A DNA stretch of 64,000 bases, taken from positions 3,922,001-3,986,000 of the forward strand of contig NZ_CP120361.1 in the NCBI RefSeq assembly GCF_029457495.1. Direction: 5' to 3'. This DNA comes from Chelativorans sp. AA-79. Lineage in GTDB: Bacteria > Pseudomonadota > Alphaproteobacteria > Rhizobiales > Rhizobiaceae. Positions 52,861 through 63,227 of the stretch are shown in pieces. The translations under genes were made by a program, and so were the position numbers. Each line of letters starts with the position of its first letter. The stretch's first letter is position 1. Below the pieces are notes generated by a model. The model saw nothing but the letters and a program-made list of their open reading frames with translations, was not told where the DNA came from and made no database searches.

Positions 52861-54637
52861 AGGCTTTCTCCACCGCTACAACGAGGAACTTTCGGCATTG
52901 CGGCGTCGGGCCTCCCGCTTTGCGGAAGCCTTTCCGAAGATCGCCAGACGGCTCCGCATGACGGGCGAAATCGCAGACGACCCGCATGTCGAACGCCTCA
53001 TCCAAAGTTTTGCCTATTCCGCCGCGCGCATCCGTCAGAAGCTCGACGACGAGTTTCCCGAGCTGACGAGCGAATTGCTCGAAGTGCTCTATCCGCATTA
53101 CCTTGCGCCGCTTCCGTCCATGAGCATCGTGCGTCTCAGCGCGAGCACAACGCTGGCAAGTGTCCAGACCGTGCCGCGCCATACGGAGATTCTGGCGGAG
53201 CCGATCGCCGGCGAGAGCTGCCGCTTCCGCACGACGCAGGATGTGGAGATCGCGCCGGTGCGGATTACGACGGCTTCCCTTTCCAGCCAACCGATCAGCG
53301 CGCCGCCATCACCCTTTACGGGCGCGGCGGGCTGCCTTCGCGTGTCGGTAAGGCCTTGTGACGACAAGATGTCGTTCTCTCAGATCGGCCTCAGGCGATT
53401 GCGCCTGCATCTTGCTTCCCAGTGGCAGGTGGCGAGCGCGCTGTACGAGCTTCTGGCGAACCATACGATCGGCATCGCGCTTGCGCGCCATGCCGATGAC
53501 GAAGCGCCTTTCTTCCTGCCGCCGGAAAATCTGCGACCCGTCGGGTTCGGTCAGAAAGAATCCATGCTGCCTTACCCCTCCGCCAGTTTCAGTGGCTATC
53601 AGCTACTGACTGAATTTTTTGCGCTTCCGCAAAAATTCCTCTTCCTCGAAATCGACGGGCTGGAGCGCTGGCGCGATTCCACCCTCGAGATCTTCGTCTA
53701 CCTCGACGATACCAATGCAAAGCTGGAGCGCAGCATCGACGCGCGGGACCTCGCTTTGCATGCAACGCCGGTCGTAAACCTCTTCCGTCAGGCCTGCGAA
53801 CCCATCCTGCTGGACGGGACGCGTACGGAGTATCGCCTGTTGCCGGATTCGCGCCGGCAGATGACGCGCGAGATCTATTCAGTGGAGCGCGTCCTGCTGA
53901 CAAGACGGGACGGCGGGGAAGAAGTTTGCCGCCCCTTCTTCGGGCGCACCATGCGCGACGGCGGCTCGGCAGCTTGCTTCTGGCAGATTCAGCGCCGTTT
54001 CGACGCGGATGACGGAACGAGCGATGTCGACATCGCATTCGTCGACGCCGCGCGTCATTCGGCTGAGCGGCTCGACGCCGTCGCCACTGTGGACGCGCTC
54101 TGCCTCAACCGGGATTTACCCGAAAAGCTGCCCTTCGGCGGTGGCCATCCTCATCTTCAGATCGCGTCCGGGCATGAGGCCGTCGCGACGGTCGAGACGA
54201 TCACTCCGCCCACACCTTCGCTGCGGATGAGCGGCCATGAGGATCGCAACTGGCGGCTCATGTCGCACCTCATGCTCAACCACCTCTCGCTTTTTGACAA
54301 TGACGGGGCCGCGCTGAAGGACATCCTGTCCCTTTACGTCTTCCGCGATGCGCCGGAGACCAAGCAGCTCGTCGACGCCATCACCCACGTGGAGGCGCAC
54401 AGGTCGACAGCGCGGATCGCTGAGGGCGGCATTGTTCCGGGAACCGAGATCCTGCTGGAGCTCGATCCCGCCGCCATCGATCGCGCATCCGCCTACCTGT
54501 TCGGCAGTGTCCTCGACCGCTTCTTTGGCCTCTACACCTCCATCAACAGCTTCACCCGGCTGACCGTGTCTCTGAAAGGCCGGTCGAGACCTGTTGCGAC
54601 CTGGCCCGCACGCGCCGCAGAGCGCCCCCTTTTATAG
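52853..54637 (+). CDS. tssF: TssF, T6SS baseplate protein
   Basis: 594 residues from the ATG at 52853, inside the end of tssE. Hallmark start MAEGFLHRYNEELSALRRRASRFAEAFPKIARRLR and VERLIQSFAYSAARIRQKLDDEFPELTSELLEVLYPHYLAPLPS; later VNLFRQACEPILLD, PFFGR and FGLYTSINSFTRL. ImpG/VasA family. Earlier frame to 52802 is overlap with tssE only. Confidence 0.97.
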   Translation: MAEGFLHRYNEELSALRRRASRFAEAFPKIARRLRMTGEIADDPHVERLIQSFAYSAARIRQKLDDEFPELTSELLEVLYPHYLAPLPSMSIVRLSASTTLASVQTVPRHTEILAEPIAGESCRFRTTQDVEIAPVRITTASLSSQPISAPPSPFTGAAGCLRVSVRPCDDKMSFSQIGLRRLRLHLASQWQVASALYELLANHTIGIALARHADDEAPFFLPPENLRPVGFGQKESMLPYPSASFSGYQLLTEFFALPQKFLFLEIDGLERWRDSTLEIFVYLDDTNAKLERSIDARDLALHATPVVNLFRQACEPILLDGTRTEYRLLPDSRRQMTREIYSVERVLLTRRDGGEEVCRPFFGRTMRDGGSAACFWQIQRRFDADDGTSDVDIAFVDAARHSAERLDAVATVDALCLNRDLPEKLPFGGGHPHLQIASGHEAVATVETITPPTPSLRMSGHEDRNWRLMSHLMLNHLSLFDNDGAALKDILSLYVFRDAPETKQLVDAITHVEAHRSTARIAEGGIVPGTEILLELDPAAIDRASAYLFGSVLDRFFGLYTSINSFTRLTVSLKGRSRPVATWPARAAERPLL

Positions 54638-54657
54638 ACGCAGAGAGGGTGGGAGCA

Positions 54658-55662
54658 ATGAGGCGGACTTTTGAAAAAGACCAAGAGATCCTCGCCGATC
54701 GGCTTGAAGCCGATCCCGGCCGGTTCGAGCCGACAACGGCGTTCCGTGTCGCCCAAGCAGCGAGCGGCCCGCTGGCGATTTGCTCGCATATCGGTGTTTC
54801 TCTGATACCTCTGCCGCTGGCCGGCTTCCGGCGTGGTGATGGCGGCAGGTCTACGCTCAAGAGCGCCCTTCCCAGCCCGCTCGGGCCCCTTGGCGTGCTT
54901 CCGCCCAGCTATCTGGAGCTCGCGATGCGGGAGGAGCGGAACCGCGCACACGGGCTGACTGCCTTCTTCGACCTTTTCGGCGCGCGCATAGCGGAGCTGT
55001 TTATCGATGCATGCGAAAAATACCGCCTCGCGCGCCTGCTGAGATGGGATCGCCGCGAAGGCGGCAACGGCTTTCGGACAGCATTGTTTTCGCTTACCGG
55101 TTTCGGCACTGCACGGCTGCTCGAGACGAGCAATGTGGATGCGGCGTTGATCCTTCGATTCAGCGGCTTCCTGGCCTCACGTACGCGCAATGCGTCGGCG
55201 CTTGGCGCAATGTTGCGCGAATTCACAGGGCTTCCGGTCAAAATCGAGCTGTTCCGCGGCCGGTGGCTGTCCATTCCACCTGAAGAGCGGAGCACGCTGG
55301 GGCGTCGTTCGAGCGCCCGCCTCGGAGACAATGCCGTCGCCGGTGCAGCAATCCACAATTTCAGCGGCGGCTTTCGCGTGGTGTTGGGACCGCTCGAATA
55401 TCGGGACTATCTCGCACTCGCGCCGGGGAGCCGCGCGGTAGAGGAACTCTTCGCCCTGATACGGCTATTTGCCGGATCAAGCCTCGCCTTCGATCTGCAA
55501 CTTGTCCTGAAGAAGGAACACATCCCGTTCTGCCGCCTCGACGGGCCGGAGGGGGCACCTCGTCTCGGGTGGAACACATGGGCACGAATAGCTCCTGCCC
55601 CCGATGACTGCGGGGACGCGGTCGTCACCCAAGATGCGGCTGTGCCGCTTCCACAGTCGTGA
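54658..55662 (+). CDS. tssG: TssG, T6SS baseplate protein
   Basis: 334 residues from the ATG at 54658 (a GTG at 54649 is possible). ImpH/VasB blocks: DPGRFEPTTAFRVAQAA, GVLPPSYLELAMREERNRAHGLTAFFDLFGARIAELF, LARLLRWDRREG and the C-terminal FDLQLVLKKEHIPFCRLDG-APRLGWNTW, the last being a TssG signature. Eight bases before the fha start. Confidence 0.96.
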   Translation: MRRTFEKDQEILADRLEADPGRFEPTTAFRVAQAASGPLAICSHIGVSLIPLPLAGFRRGDGGRSTLKSALPSPLGPLGVLPPSYLELAMREERNRAHGLTAFFDLFGARIAELFIDACEKYRLARLLRWDRREGGNGFRTALFSLTGFGTARLLETSNVDAALILRFSGFLASRTRNASALGAMLREFTGLPVKIELFRGRWLSIPPEERSTLGRRSSARLGDNAVAGAAIHNFSGGFRVVLGPLEYRDYLALAPGSRAVEELFALIRLFAGSSLAFDLQLVLKKEHIPFCRLDGPEGAPRLGWNTWARIAPAPDDCGDAVVTQDAAVPLPQS

Positions 55663-55669
55663 GGATACC

Positions 55670-56911
55670 ATGGCCCTGCGACTTGAACTCAAGCAGACCA
55701 AAGGCCTTCCGAAGAGTGAGCGCAACCGGCGCTGGTATTTCGAGACGGGCCGGCGGACGCTCGGCCGCTCTGCCGACTGCGACTGGCAGATCCCCGACCC
55801 GCACTGCACGGTTTCGAAGCTGCACTGCGTGGTCACGGCCGATCGCGCGGGATTCGTCTTGTGTGACAAGAGTTCAAACGGCTCGAAGGTCGACGGAGTG
55901 CTGGTACGCGAAGGCGAGACGGCAAGACTGTCGAACGGTTCAATAATCGGACTCGGCAATTTTGCCTTTACAGTTTTGATTACCGGCGCAAAAACTCCGG
56001 AATTCAGCGATCCCGATGAAAACCTCGTCCTCAGCGACGAGACCCTCACGATCTCGGCAATCCTCGCCGACATTGCACCGAGCGGCGGCGCCGAATCAAG
56101 CGGCCTTCCCGGGGCCGGTGCGAAGTGGCACGACACGCCTGCCGGCGGAAGTCCGGTGCAGCACCGTAGCAGCCACCTGTCGGCTTCGCGAAGAATGGAG
56201 ATCGGCTGGCGCGGTCCTTCAGAACCGATGGAGAGAGTGCCTATCCTGCCGGAGGACTGGGATCTGAGCTCCGATTGTAGCAGCCGGTTTGAACATGCCC
56301 CGGCGACCCAGGTTTCGATTCCCATTGCCAGAGCAAGAAAGCCGAATGAGGTCGCGCCAGAGAGCGAAAAGCCAATTCAGCAAATATCGAAAGCTCCGGC
56401 GCCGATCGGCCTCCCGGCTGCTGCAGAGCCGGTCGCGGAGACCACTTGGCCGGCAGATCTGCTGCGGCACCTCGAGGCGCTTACCGGGCGCTGCGAAGAA
56501 GCATGCGTCGATTCCTTCGCTGCTTTTGATCTGGATGCCGATGCTTTCTTTCCTGCCACCGAGCTGGGTGCAGCCGCTCCCGGGGAGGCGCTGCGGTCGC
56601 GCCTCGAAGCCGTGCTTTCCATGCAGATCACACTCCGAGCCGCCATCGGCAGCTTGCTCGACCAGGCAAGCCGCATGATGGAGCCGCCGCTGGTGGAAGC
56701 GCGCGTCAATGCCGAACCGGGGCAGTTCTGGCGGCGCGATGGTGCTTATTGGCACGCCTACAAGGCGCAATTCGAAAGGAACGGGAGGCGAATGACACTG
56801 CGGGATCTGTTCCGTGAAGCAGTGTTGCGCTCGCTGCACGAAGACGCGCTGGACGAAGCCTTTCAAGGCGGCGCTCCCGGCAAAGATATGGATGAGAGCC
56901 GCGGCAGATGA
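55670..56911 (+). CDS. fha: Fha (TagH), FHA-domain scaffold of the T6SS
   Basis: 413 residues from the ATG at 55670. N-terminal FHA domain (about 20-105): RRTLGRSADCDWQIPDP with the phosphothreonine-contacting Arg33, SKLHCVV (Ser49, His52) and SSNGSKVDG (Asn70). The middle 110-270 is low-complexity linker, followed by an alpha-helical C-terminal domain (LLRHLEALTGRCEEACVDSF, FWRRDGAYWHAYKAQFERNGRRMTLRDLFREAV) like TagH proteins. In Agrobacterium Fha binds phosphorylated TssL. Its stop overlaps tssK (four bases). Confidence 0.93.
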   Translation: MALRLELKQTKGLPKSERNRRWYFETGRRTLGRSADCDWQIPDPHCTVSKLHCVVTADRAGFVLCDKSSNGSKVDGVLVREGETARLSNGSIIGLGNFAFTVLITGAKTPEFSDPDENLVLSDETLTISAILADIAPSGGAESSGLPGAGAKWHDTPAGGSPVQHRSSHLSASRRMEIGWRGPSEPMERVPILPEDWDLSSDCSSRFEHAPATQVSIPIARARKPNEVAPESEKPIQQISKAPAPIGLPAAAEPVAETTWPADLLRHLEALTGRCEEACVDSFAAFDLDADAFFPATELGAAAPGEALRSRLEAVLSMQITLRAAIGSLLDQASRMMEPPLVEARVNAEPGQFWRRDGAYWHAYKAQFERNGRRMTLRDLFREAVLRSLHEDALDEAFQGGAPGKDMDESRGR

Positions 56912-58248
56912 AACATGAAAACCGGGTCGCATGGAGCGAAGGTATGTTCCTTCGCGTGCAGCATTTCCAGCAGTCCGACCGCTGGACCGAAAGACTGGTG
57001 CGTACGACCGCGCGGGAGCTTTGCGCCTATCCCTGGGGTGTAGCCGAAATCGGCATCGATCGCGGCGCTCTTGCGATCGGGCAATTCGCCTTGTCAAATC
57101 TGCGCGGCATCCTGCCCGACGGAACAATCTTCGAAGCTCCTATCGATACCGACTTGCCGCCGCCGCTCGAGCTCGATGATTCGGTGCGCAATGCGACCAT
57201 CTTCCTGGCGCTTCCGGCGCGGCGCCCAGGCAAGGCCGACATCACGATGAATGGGAGCGCAGAGGCAAGGGAGGCACGCGTCGTCGCCTGCCCGTACGAA
57301 GCGCCCGACGCCAATGTCGAGACCGACTTCCTGGCTTCGATCGACGTCGGACGGCTGAGCCTTCGCCTTCTGAAAAGCGGAGATGAGCTGTCCGGCTACG
57401 AGTTGGTCGGACTTGCACGCGTTGTCGAGGTGCGTTCGGACAAGGCCGTGATCCTCGATCCCGCCTATATCGCGCCGTCACTCACCTGCGCGGCCGAACC
57501 GCGGCTGAACGAGCTTGTAACCGAACTTCTCGGCATCGTGCGCCATCGTGCCGAGGCAATCGCCGAACGCATCGGAGATCCGACCATACGCGGCACTGCG
57601 GAGGTGGGCGATTATCTTCTGCTCCAGATCCTCAACCGCGCAGACCCAATGCTGCGGCATATTTCGGCCAACGCGACCAGGCTCCATCCGCTCGTCTTTT
57701 ACGAGTGCTGCATCCAGCTTGCGGGAGAGCTCTCCACCTTTACGACGGACTCCAGACGCGCCAGCGAATTTCCCCTATATCGCCACGACGATCTCAAGAG
57801 CACCTTCGAGAGCGTTTTCGACGATCTGCGGACGTCGCTGTCGGCCGTACTGGAGCAGGCCGCCGTTCCTGTCGATCTGGTCGAGCGCCGTCATGGCGTA
57901 CGGGTGGGTACCATCAATGATCGCATATTGCTGAAGGAAGCAGGATTCGTGCTCGCGGTGCGCGCCGAGATGCCGACCGAGGATATCAGGCGCAACCTGC
58001 CGGCGCAGATCAAAGTGGGACCGGTGGAGCGCATCGCCGAACTGGTCAATGTCGCGCTGCCGGGAATCCCGGTGAGACCGCTTCCCGTCCTCCCGCGACA
58101 GCTCCCCTACCGTTCGGGCACGGTTTATTTCGAGCTCGACACCAAGAGCCCGCTCTGGAAGCAGCTCGACACGTCGGGCGCGGTCGCTCTCCACCTCTCC
58201 GGTGACTTTCCCGATATCGAAATGGAACTCTGGGCCATCCGAGAATGA
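56908..58248 (+). CDS. tssK: TssK, T6SS baseplate-membrane complex connector
   Basis: 446 residues. Begins NRVAWSEGMFLRVQHFQQSDRWTERLV, the TssK hallmark, then AEIGIDRGALAIGQFALSNLRGILPDGT and a C-terminal EAGFVLAVRAEMPTEDIRRNLPAQIKVGPVERIAELV segment. ImpJ/VasE family; links the baseplate to TssL/TssM. Overlaps fha and tssL by four bases each. Confidence 0.97.
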   Translation: MKHENRVAWSEGMFLRVQHFQQSDRWTERLVRTTARELCAYPWGVAEIGIDRGALAIGQFALSNLRGILPDGTIFEAPIDTDLPPPLELDDSVRNATIFLALPARRPGKADITMNGSAEAREARVVACPYEAPDANVETDFLASIDVGRLSLRLLKSGDELSGYELVGLARVVEVRSDKAVILDPAYIAPSLTCAAEPRLNELVTELLGIVRHRAEAIAERIGDPTIRGTAEVGDYLLLQILNRADPMLRHISANATRLHPLVFYECCIQLAGELSTFTTDSRRASEFPLYRHDDLKSTFESVFDDLRTSLSAVLEQAAVPVDLVERRHGVRVGTINDRILLKEAGFVLAVRAEMPTEDIRRNLPAQIKVGPVERIAELVNVALPGIPVRPLPVLPRQLPYRSGTVYFELDTKSPLWKQLDTSGAVALHLSGDFPDIEMELWAIRE

Positions 58249-59762
58249 GCAAAGAACAGTCTGTTTCCTGGCAGGATCTGCCAACCATCGTCGAGCTCAC
58301 GGAAGAAGGCGCGCGCAAGCAGCGGAAGGCGCGCAAGATGGCCGAGATGCTCGACGAGGCGCTGGAGCTCGTGCCAGAAGAGCTGAAAGCCGCTGAAGAG
58401 CAGGAGACGAAAAGTACCGGCTGGTCCACCGAAAAGCTGGTGCGCGATTTCCGGTTCGGAGGAGCTGGCATCCCCGTGATCGTCGCTTCCGCCGCGCCGC
58501 TGCTCAACCTCGCCCATGCACTGCGGCAGAGCAGGAATCAGCCCGATATGGAGGAGTTACGGCGCGTCACGATGGAGGAGATCCGCCGCTACGAACGCGA
58601 CCTCGCAAGTGCCCGCATCAGTCCGGAGCGGGCACGCGCGGCGCACTACATCGTCTGCGCGACCGTCGACGATGCGATTCTGAGCAAAACCTGGGGCGCG
58701 CGCGCCGGCTGGGCCAAATCCGGACTTGTCTCAACCTTCCATATGGATGTCACGGGCGGCGATCGCGTCTTCGACCTGCTGAACCACTTCCATCAGAGCC
58801 CCGCGGCCAGCAAGGATCTGCTGCTCCTGATCTATCTATGCCTGTCGCTGGCCTTCGAGGGCCGCACGCGCGTCTCACCACATGGGTCACTGGAGCTTGG
58901 GCGCATCCGTGACGGTCTCTACAAGACCTTGCTTGGGCAGTACGGCATTTTCGAACGAGAGCTCTCACCTCACTGGCGCGGCGTCTCGGCGCGGCACAGG
59001 CCACTGCGCATGGCGGCCGCGCTATGGACCCTGCTTTCAATCCTGACGCTGGTCTTCGCGCTCGGCTATCTTCTGTTCACGATTTCGCTGAATCGCGCAT
59101 CAGATGGGACTTTCGAGCGTCTCGCCACCCTGCCGCCGCATGAGGCGCCGAGCGTGGCTTTCCTGCCGCGCCCGGAACCGGAAACGCCTATGGCCGAGGA
59201 AAAGCCGGTCTCTCCCCCGCCGCCTCCGGCACAGAAGCCGAAGCTTCTAAGCCGCCTTCAGAACCTGCTCACATTCCTCAAGCCAGAGGTGGAACGCGGC
59301 ACCGTATCGCTCGCGGATGCAGGCGGCCGGCTTTTGGTCCGGATCAACAATGCCGGTGTGTTCGATGTCGGCAGCGCGAACGTCAACACCGAATTCACCG
59401 ATCTCCTGCGCCGCATCGGCGCGGCGATCGCAGCCGAGAAATTTCGCGCTCTCGTCGTCGGCTACACCGACAGCACACCCATCCGGACGGTGCAGTTTCC
59501 GTCCAACTGGCACCTTTCGGAAGCACGCGCGAAGGCAGTTGGCAACATATTGGCCGAGTTCACGGGACCACAGGCGATCCTGACCGAAGGACGCGCCGAG
59601 TCTGATCCGCTGGCGAGCAACGACACGCCCGAAGGGCGCAGGAAAAACCGGCGCACCGAGATTCTGGTGCTCACGGATCCCAATGAAAGCCTCAAAGCAG
59701 CAGGGATCGTGCCTCTTACAAACGCGCGGCCCCTGACCGAAGAAGCAGAGCACACACCATGA
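58245..59762 (+). CDS. tssL: TssL, inner-membrane T6SS protein with C-terminal OmpA-like peptidoglycan-binding domain
   Basis: 505 residues. N-terminal cytoplasmic DotU/ImpK domain (PLLNLAHALRQSRNQPDM, HYIVCATVDDAILSKTWG, LLIYLCLSLAFEGRTRV), one membrane helix at about 250-275 (LWTLLSILTLVFALGYLLFTISL), a proline-rich linker, and an OmpA-like domain (about 350-490) with VVGYTDSTPIRTVQFPSNWHLSEARAKAVGNIL and GRAESDPLASNDTPEGRRKNRRTEILV. Thr14 (DLPTIVEL) is at the position phosphorylated by PpkA in Agrobacterium TssL. Overlaps tssK and tssM by four bases. Confidence 0.96.
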   Translation: MSKEQSVSWQDLPTIVELTEEGARKQRKARKMAEMLDEALELVPEELKAAEEQETKSTGWSTEKLVRDFRFGGAGIPVIVASAAPLLNLAHALRQSRNQPDMEELRRVTMEEIRRYERDLASARISPERARAAHYIVCATVDDAILSKTWGARAGWAKSGLVSTFHMDVTGGDRVFDLLNHFHQSPAASKDLLLLIYLCLSLAFEGRTRVSPHGSLELGRIRDGLYKTLLGQYGIFERELSPHWRGVSARHRPLRMAAALWTLLSILTLVFALGYLLFTISLNRASDGTFERLATLPPHEAPSVAFLPRPEPETPMAEEKPVSPPPPPAQKPKLLSRLQNLLTFLKPEVERGTVSLADAGGRLLVRINNAGVFDVGSANVNTEFTDLLRRIGAAIAAEKFRALVVGYTDSTPIRTVQFPSNWHLSEARAKAVGNILAEFTGPQAILTEGRAESDPLASNDTPEGRRKNRRTEILVLTDPNESLKAAGIVPLTNARPLTEEAEHTP

Positions 59763-62700
59763 ACCCGCTCAGCTATTTCTACACGATCCGCTCCTATGTG
59801 GAGTCCTATGCAGGACTGCTTGGTAGGCGCTTCCTTTCGTTCATCTGGCTCATGGCGCTATGCGTTGTGGTATGGTTCTACGGGCATCTGATCGGCTACG
59901 GCGAATTCAAGCCGCTGGAAAGCGCAGGCGCCAGACTCCTCGTGATCACGCTCTTGTTCGCCGGCTGGGCCGTATATCTCGCGGTGTCGCTTGCCCGCGC
60001 GCGAAAACGCGACCAGGCGCTGGTCGACGCCATAGAGAATGATGCCGCCGCCCAAGCGGCCGGCGCCCAGAAGGCAGAGGTCGCCGAGATACACAACCGC
60101 CTGAGGCAGGCGCTGGCGTTGCTGCGCCGCCTGGCGCGCAGACGTCTTGGATATGTCTACGAGCTTCCGTGGTATGTCATCTTCGGCGCCGCGGGGTCGG
60201 GTAAGACGACTGCGCTGACCAATTCGGGTCTCAAATTCCCCCTGGGCGACGCTCTGGGCACCAACGTCGTCCAGGGCGTCGGCGGCACACGCAGCTGCAA
60301 CTGGTGGTTCACGGATGAAGCGATCCTCATCGACACCGCGGGCCGCTACACCACGCAGGATGACCTGAACGGGGCATCAAAGGCCGGGTGGGAGAGTTTC
60401 CTCAAGCTCTTGCGGAAATATCGTCGATCACAGCCTGTCAACGGCGTGCTCGTCACCGTTTCGGTCGGCGATCTCCTGATGCGCGACCCGGCTGCGCGAA
60501 AGGAAGAACTGCGCGCCATCCGGCAGCGCCTCTCGGAGCTGGACGAATTCCTCCTGGCCCGTGTGCCGGTCTATCTCGTGCTGACCAAAGCCGATCTTCT
60601 CGGCGGTTTCGTCGAATTCTTCGCCGGCTTCAACAAGTCGGACAGGGAGCAAGTCTTCGGTATGACCTTCGAACTGGAAGAGAGCCATCGCGCCGTGGAT
60701 CTGCCCGAGCGGTTTCTGCAAGAGTTTGCATTGCTGCAGGAGCGGGTGGACGCCATGCTCCTCGAACGGCTCCAGCAGGAGCCCGATCTCGAAGCCAGGG
60801 GCCGATTGTTCCGTTTCCCGGCCGAACTCGCCTTCCTCAAGGAGAGGCTGCACGAGGTCTTGGCGGAAATGTGTTCCGGTTCTCGACTCGTCGAGGCTCC
60901 CCTGTTGCGCGGCGTATATCTCGCATCGGCGACCCAGACGGAGGAAAGCAGCCCTGCGCTTGCGGGCGCGCCGCAGACACAGCGCAGCTATTTTCTATCC
61001 CGGCTCTTCACGGATGTCATCTTTGGCGAGGCCGCGCTCGTGGAGCGTGACAGCCGCGTCTCCCGCAGGCAGTTGATCCTGCGCCGCGCGGCCTATGGCG
61101 CGGCAACGCTGCTTTCCGCTCTCGTGCTCGTCAGTTGGACGGCAACATATTTCCGCAATACCACTGCTCTGGCACAAGCCGAGGAGCACATCAGCGCGTA
61201 CGAGGAGCAGGTACAACGCGTGCCCGTGCGCGACGTGTCGGATACCGACTTCCTGCGCATCCTACCGGCGCTGGACAATTTGCGCGCGATCACCGCCGGA
61301 TTTCCGCGGGAGAAGGTATGGCCGATCCGCTTCGGACTCGATCAAGGAAGCAAGATCGCCAATCGCCAACGCCAAGCGTATCACCGGGCGCTCAGCGCAC
61401 TTCTTCTGCCCCGCATGCTGGTCTATCTGCAGAGCCGGATCGCCGAGAGCCATGATACCGACGAGACCTTCGACGCACTCAAGTTCTACAGCATGCTGGG
61501 CGGCCTCGGGCCCGTCGATCCCGACTTCGTATCCGTTGAGGCGGAGGACATGTTCGAGCGCCTCTATCCGGGCGCCGGGCGCAAAGAGGCGAGAGCAGCG
61601 CTGGTCGCTCACACGGAGACTATGGCGGCAGGTCCGTTGCCGCCGATCGGCCTTGACGATGGGCTGATCGCGCAGGCGCGTGACAGGATACGCAACCTGA
61701 GCGTGGCGAGCAGGGCCTACGACATACTCAAGAGCCGCAGACAAGCGCGCGCACTCCCGCCTTGGATACCTGCGGATGCGCTGGGGCCGCTTGGCGAGCA
61801 AGTTTTCGAACGTGCGTCGGGGGCATCGCTTCGGGTAGGCGTCCCGGGCTTCTTCACCGCTACCGGTTACCAGTCCGCTGTTCTGCCGCAGATCGTCAGC
61901 GCTGCACGAGCGGCCCTGGATGAGCAATGGGTGCGCGGGCAGGCCAACCCGGCGGGCTTGACGATCAACGAGGTCACGAAGGCCGCGCTCCAGCTCTACC
62001 TCGACAATTTCGGAGAACAATGGGCCCGGCTGCTGGCGGATATGCGCGTGCGCTCATCCCAGTCACTGGGCGAGGCAGCAGAGACCGCTCGCATTCTGGC
62101 CGGCTCCCCAAACCCGATCGAAACGGTCGCGCGATCGATCGCCGCGGCGACCGACTTGCAGGATGCGTTCATCAGCGGAGGCGAGGAGGTCGCAACGGTG
62201 CTCGACGGCGACAAGGTCAGCGTGCCTGATCCATATGCCGCTCTGCGCAAGTCCCTGGAGACACAGTCCGTAGCGGAAGGCCAGGAAAGCGGAGCCGCTC
62301 CCGCCCAACTGGCAGCCCTGCAACCCGGTATCCGCGCCGTCTACGGCCAGCTTTCGCGCGCGGCCACCTCGACTGCCGAAGTCGCACAGATCTTCGACGT
62401 CGACAGCCAGCTCACCAATGCCAATCAGGACCTCTTGCAGCAGGCGCGAAACATGCCTGCTCCGGTCGACGGCTGGATGGCGGGGGTTGCGGCCGACATC
62501 GGTTCACTCGCCGTCAAAACGGCACGGCGGCGCGTGGCGGACCTGTGGGCGCCCGAAGCGACGGTATGCTCCAGCATCGTGACGGGCCGCTACCCGTTCG
62601 TCCGCTCGTCCCCGCATGACATCTCTCTTCACGACTTCGCCAGACTGTTCGGGCCGAGCGGCCTCTTTCACACCTTCTTCAAGGAACGGCTCGCACCCTT

Positions 62701-63217
62701 TGTCGATACGACCACCTCGCCGTGGACATGGCGCGGTACTTTCGGGGCGCCCGGAACTCCGAGCGAGGCCCTCGCCCAGTTTGAAAATGCAGACAAGATC
62801 CGCCGCGCCTTTTTCCAGTCGGGTGGTGAAAATCCGAGTGTAGCCATCAACGTCAAGCCGCTCTCACTCTCGAATACGGCCAACGCTGTGATGATCGAGA
62901 TCGACGGCGAGCGCGTGGTCTATTTCCATGGCCCGGTGCAGTCGAAGACCATTTCCTGGCCGTCCAGCGAGGCGGTCAACCTCTCGCGAATCGCTTTCCT
63001 GCCCGGCGGATGGCAGCAAGCAACAACCGAGACGGGAGATTGGTCCGCGTTCCGGCTCTTTGATAGAGCAGAGGTTACATCCGAAGGTGACGACCTCTTC
63101 CGGGCGCGCTTTGAAAGCGTCGGCCTCACTGCAGAGTTCGAGGTGCAATTCGGCTCGGTGCTCAGCCCGTTTCGCCTCGAGGCGCTTTCGGATTTCAGCT
63201 GTCCATCGCAATTGTGA
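59759..63217 (+). CDS. tssM: TssM (IcmF), T6SS membrane-complex protein
   Basis: 1152 residues. Two N-terminal membrane segments (about 25-47 and 59-78), a cytoplasmic NTPase domain with Walker A GAAGSGKTT at 143-151 and ILIDTAGRYTTQ (Walker B/switch region), a third membrane helix near 445-465, and a large periplasmic domain (IcmF C-terminal, with WPSSEAVNLSRIAFLP near the end). The intact Walker A suggests an ATP-binding form, as in Agrobacterium TssM. Ten bases before the tagF start. Confidence 0.96.
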   Translation: MNPLSYFYTIRSYVESYAGLLGRRFLSFIWLMALCVVVWFYGHLIGYGEFKPLESAGARLLVITLLFAGWAVYLAVSLARARKRDQALVDAIENDAAAQAAGAQKAEVAEIHNRLRQALALLRRLARRRLGYVYELPWYVIFGAAGSGKTTALTNSGLKFPLGDALGTNVVQGVGGTRSCNWWFTDEAILIDTAGRYTTQDDLNGASKAGWESFLKLLRKYRRSQPVNGVLVTVSVGDLLMRDPAARKEELRAIRQRLSELDEFLLARVPVYLVLTKADLLGGFVEFFAGFNKSDREQVFGMTFELEESHRAVDLPERFLQEFALLQERVDAMLLERLQQEPDLEARGRLFRFPAELAFLKERLHEVLAEMCSGSRLVEAPLLRGVYLASATQTEESSPALAGAPQTQRSYFLSRLFTDVIFGEAALVERDSRVSRRQLILRRAAYGAATLLSALVLVSWTATYFRNTTALAQAEEHISAYEEQVQRVPVRDVSDTDFLRILPALDNLRAITAGFPREKVWPIRFGLDQGSKIANRQRQAYHRALSALLLPRMLVYLQSRIAESHDTDETFDALKFYSMLGGLGPVDPDFVSVEAEDMFERLYPGAGRKEARAALVAHTETMAAGPLPPIGLDDGLIAQARDRIRNLSVASRAYDILKSRRQARALPPWIPADALGPLGEQVFERASGASLRVGVPGFFTATGYQSAVLPQIVSAARAALDEQWVRGQANPAGLTINEVTKAALQLYLDNFGEQWARLLADMRVRSSQSLGEAAETARILAGSPNPIETVARSIAAATDLQDAFISGGEEVATVLDGDKVSVPDPYAALRKSLETQSVAEGQESGAAPAQLAALQPGIRAVYGQLSRAATSTAEVAQIFDVDSQLTNANQDLLQQARNMPAPVDGWMAGVAADIGSLAVKTARRRVADLWAPEATVCSSIVTGRYPFVRSSPHDISLHDFARLFGPSGLFHTFFKERLAPFVDTTTSPWTWRGTFGAPGTPSEALAQFENADKIRRAFFQSGGENPSVAINVKPLSLSNTANAVMIEIDGERVVYFHGPVQSKTISWPSSEAVNLSRIAFLPGGWQQATTETGDWSAFRLFDRAEVTSEGDDLFRARFESVGLTAEFEVQFGSVLSPFRLEALSDFSCPSQL

Positions 63218-63227
63218 GGGATGCACC

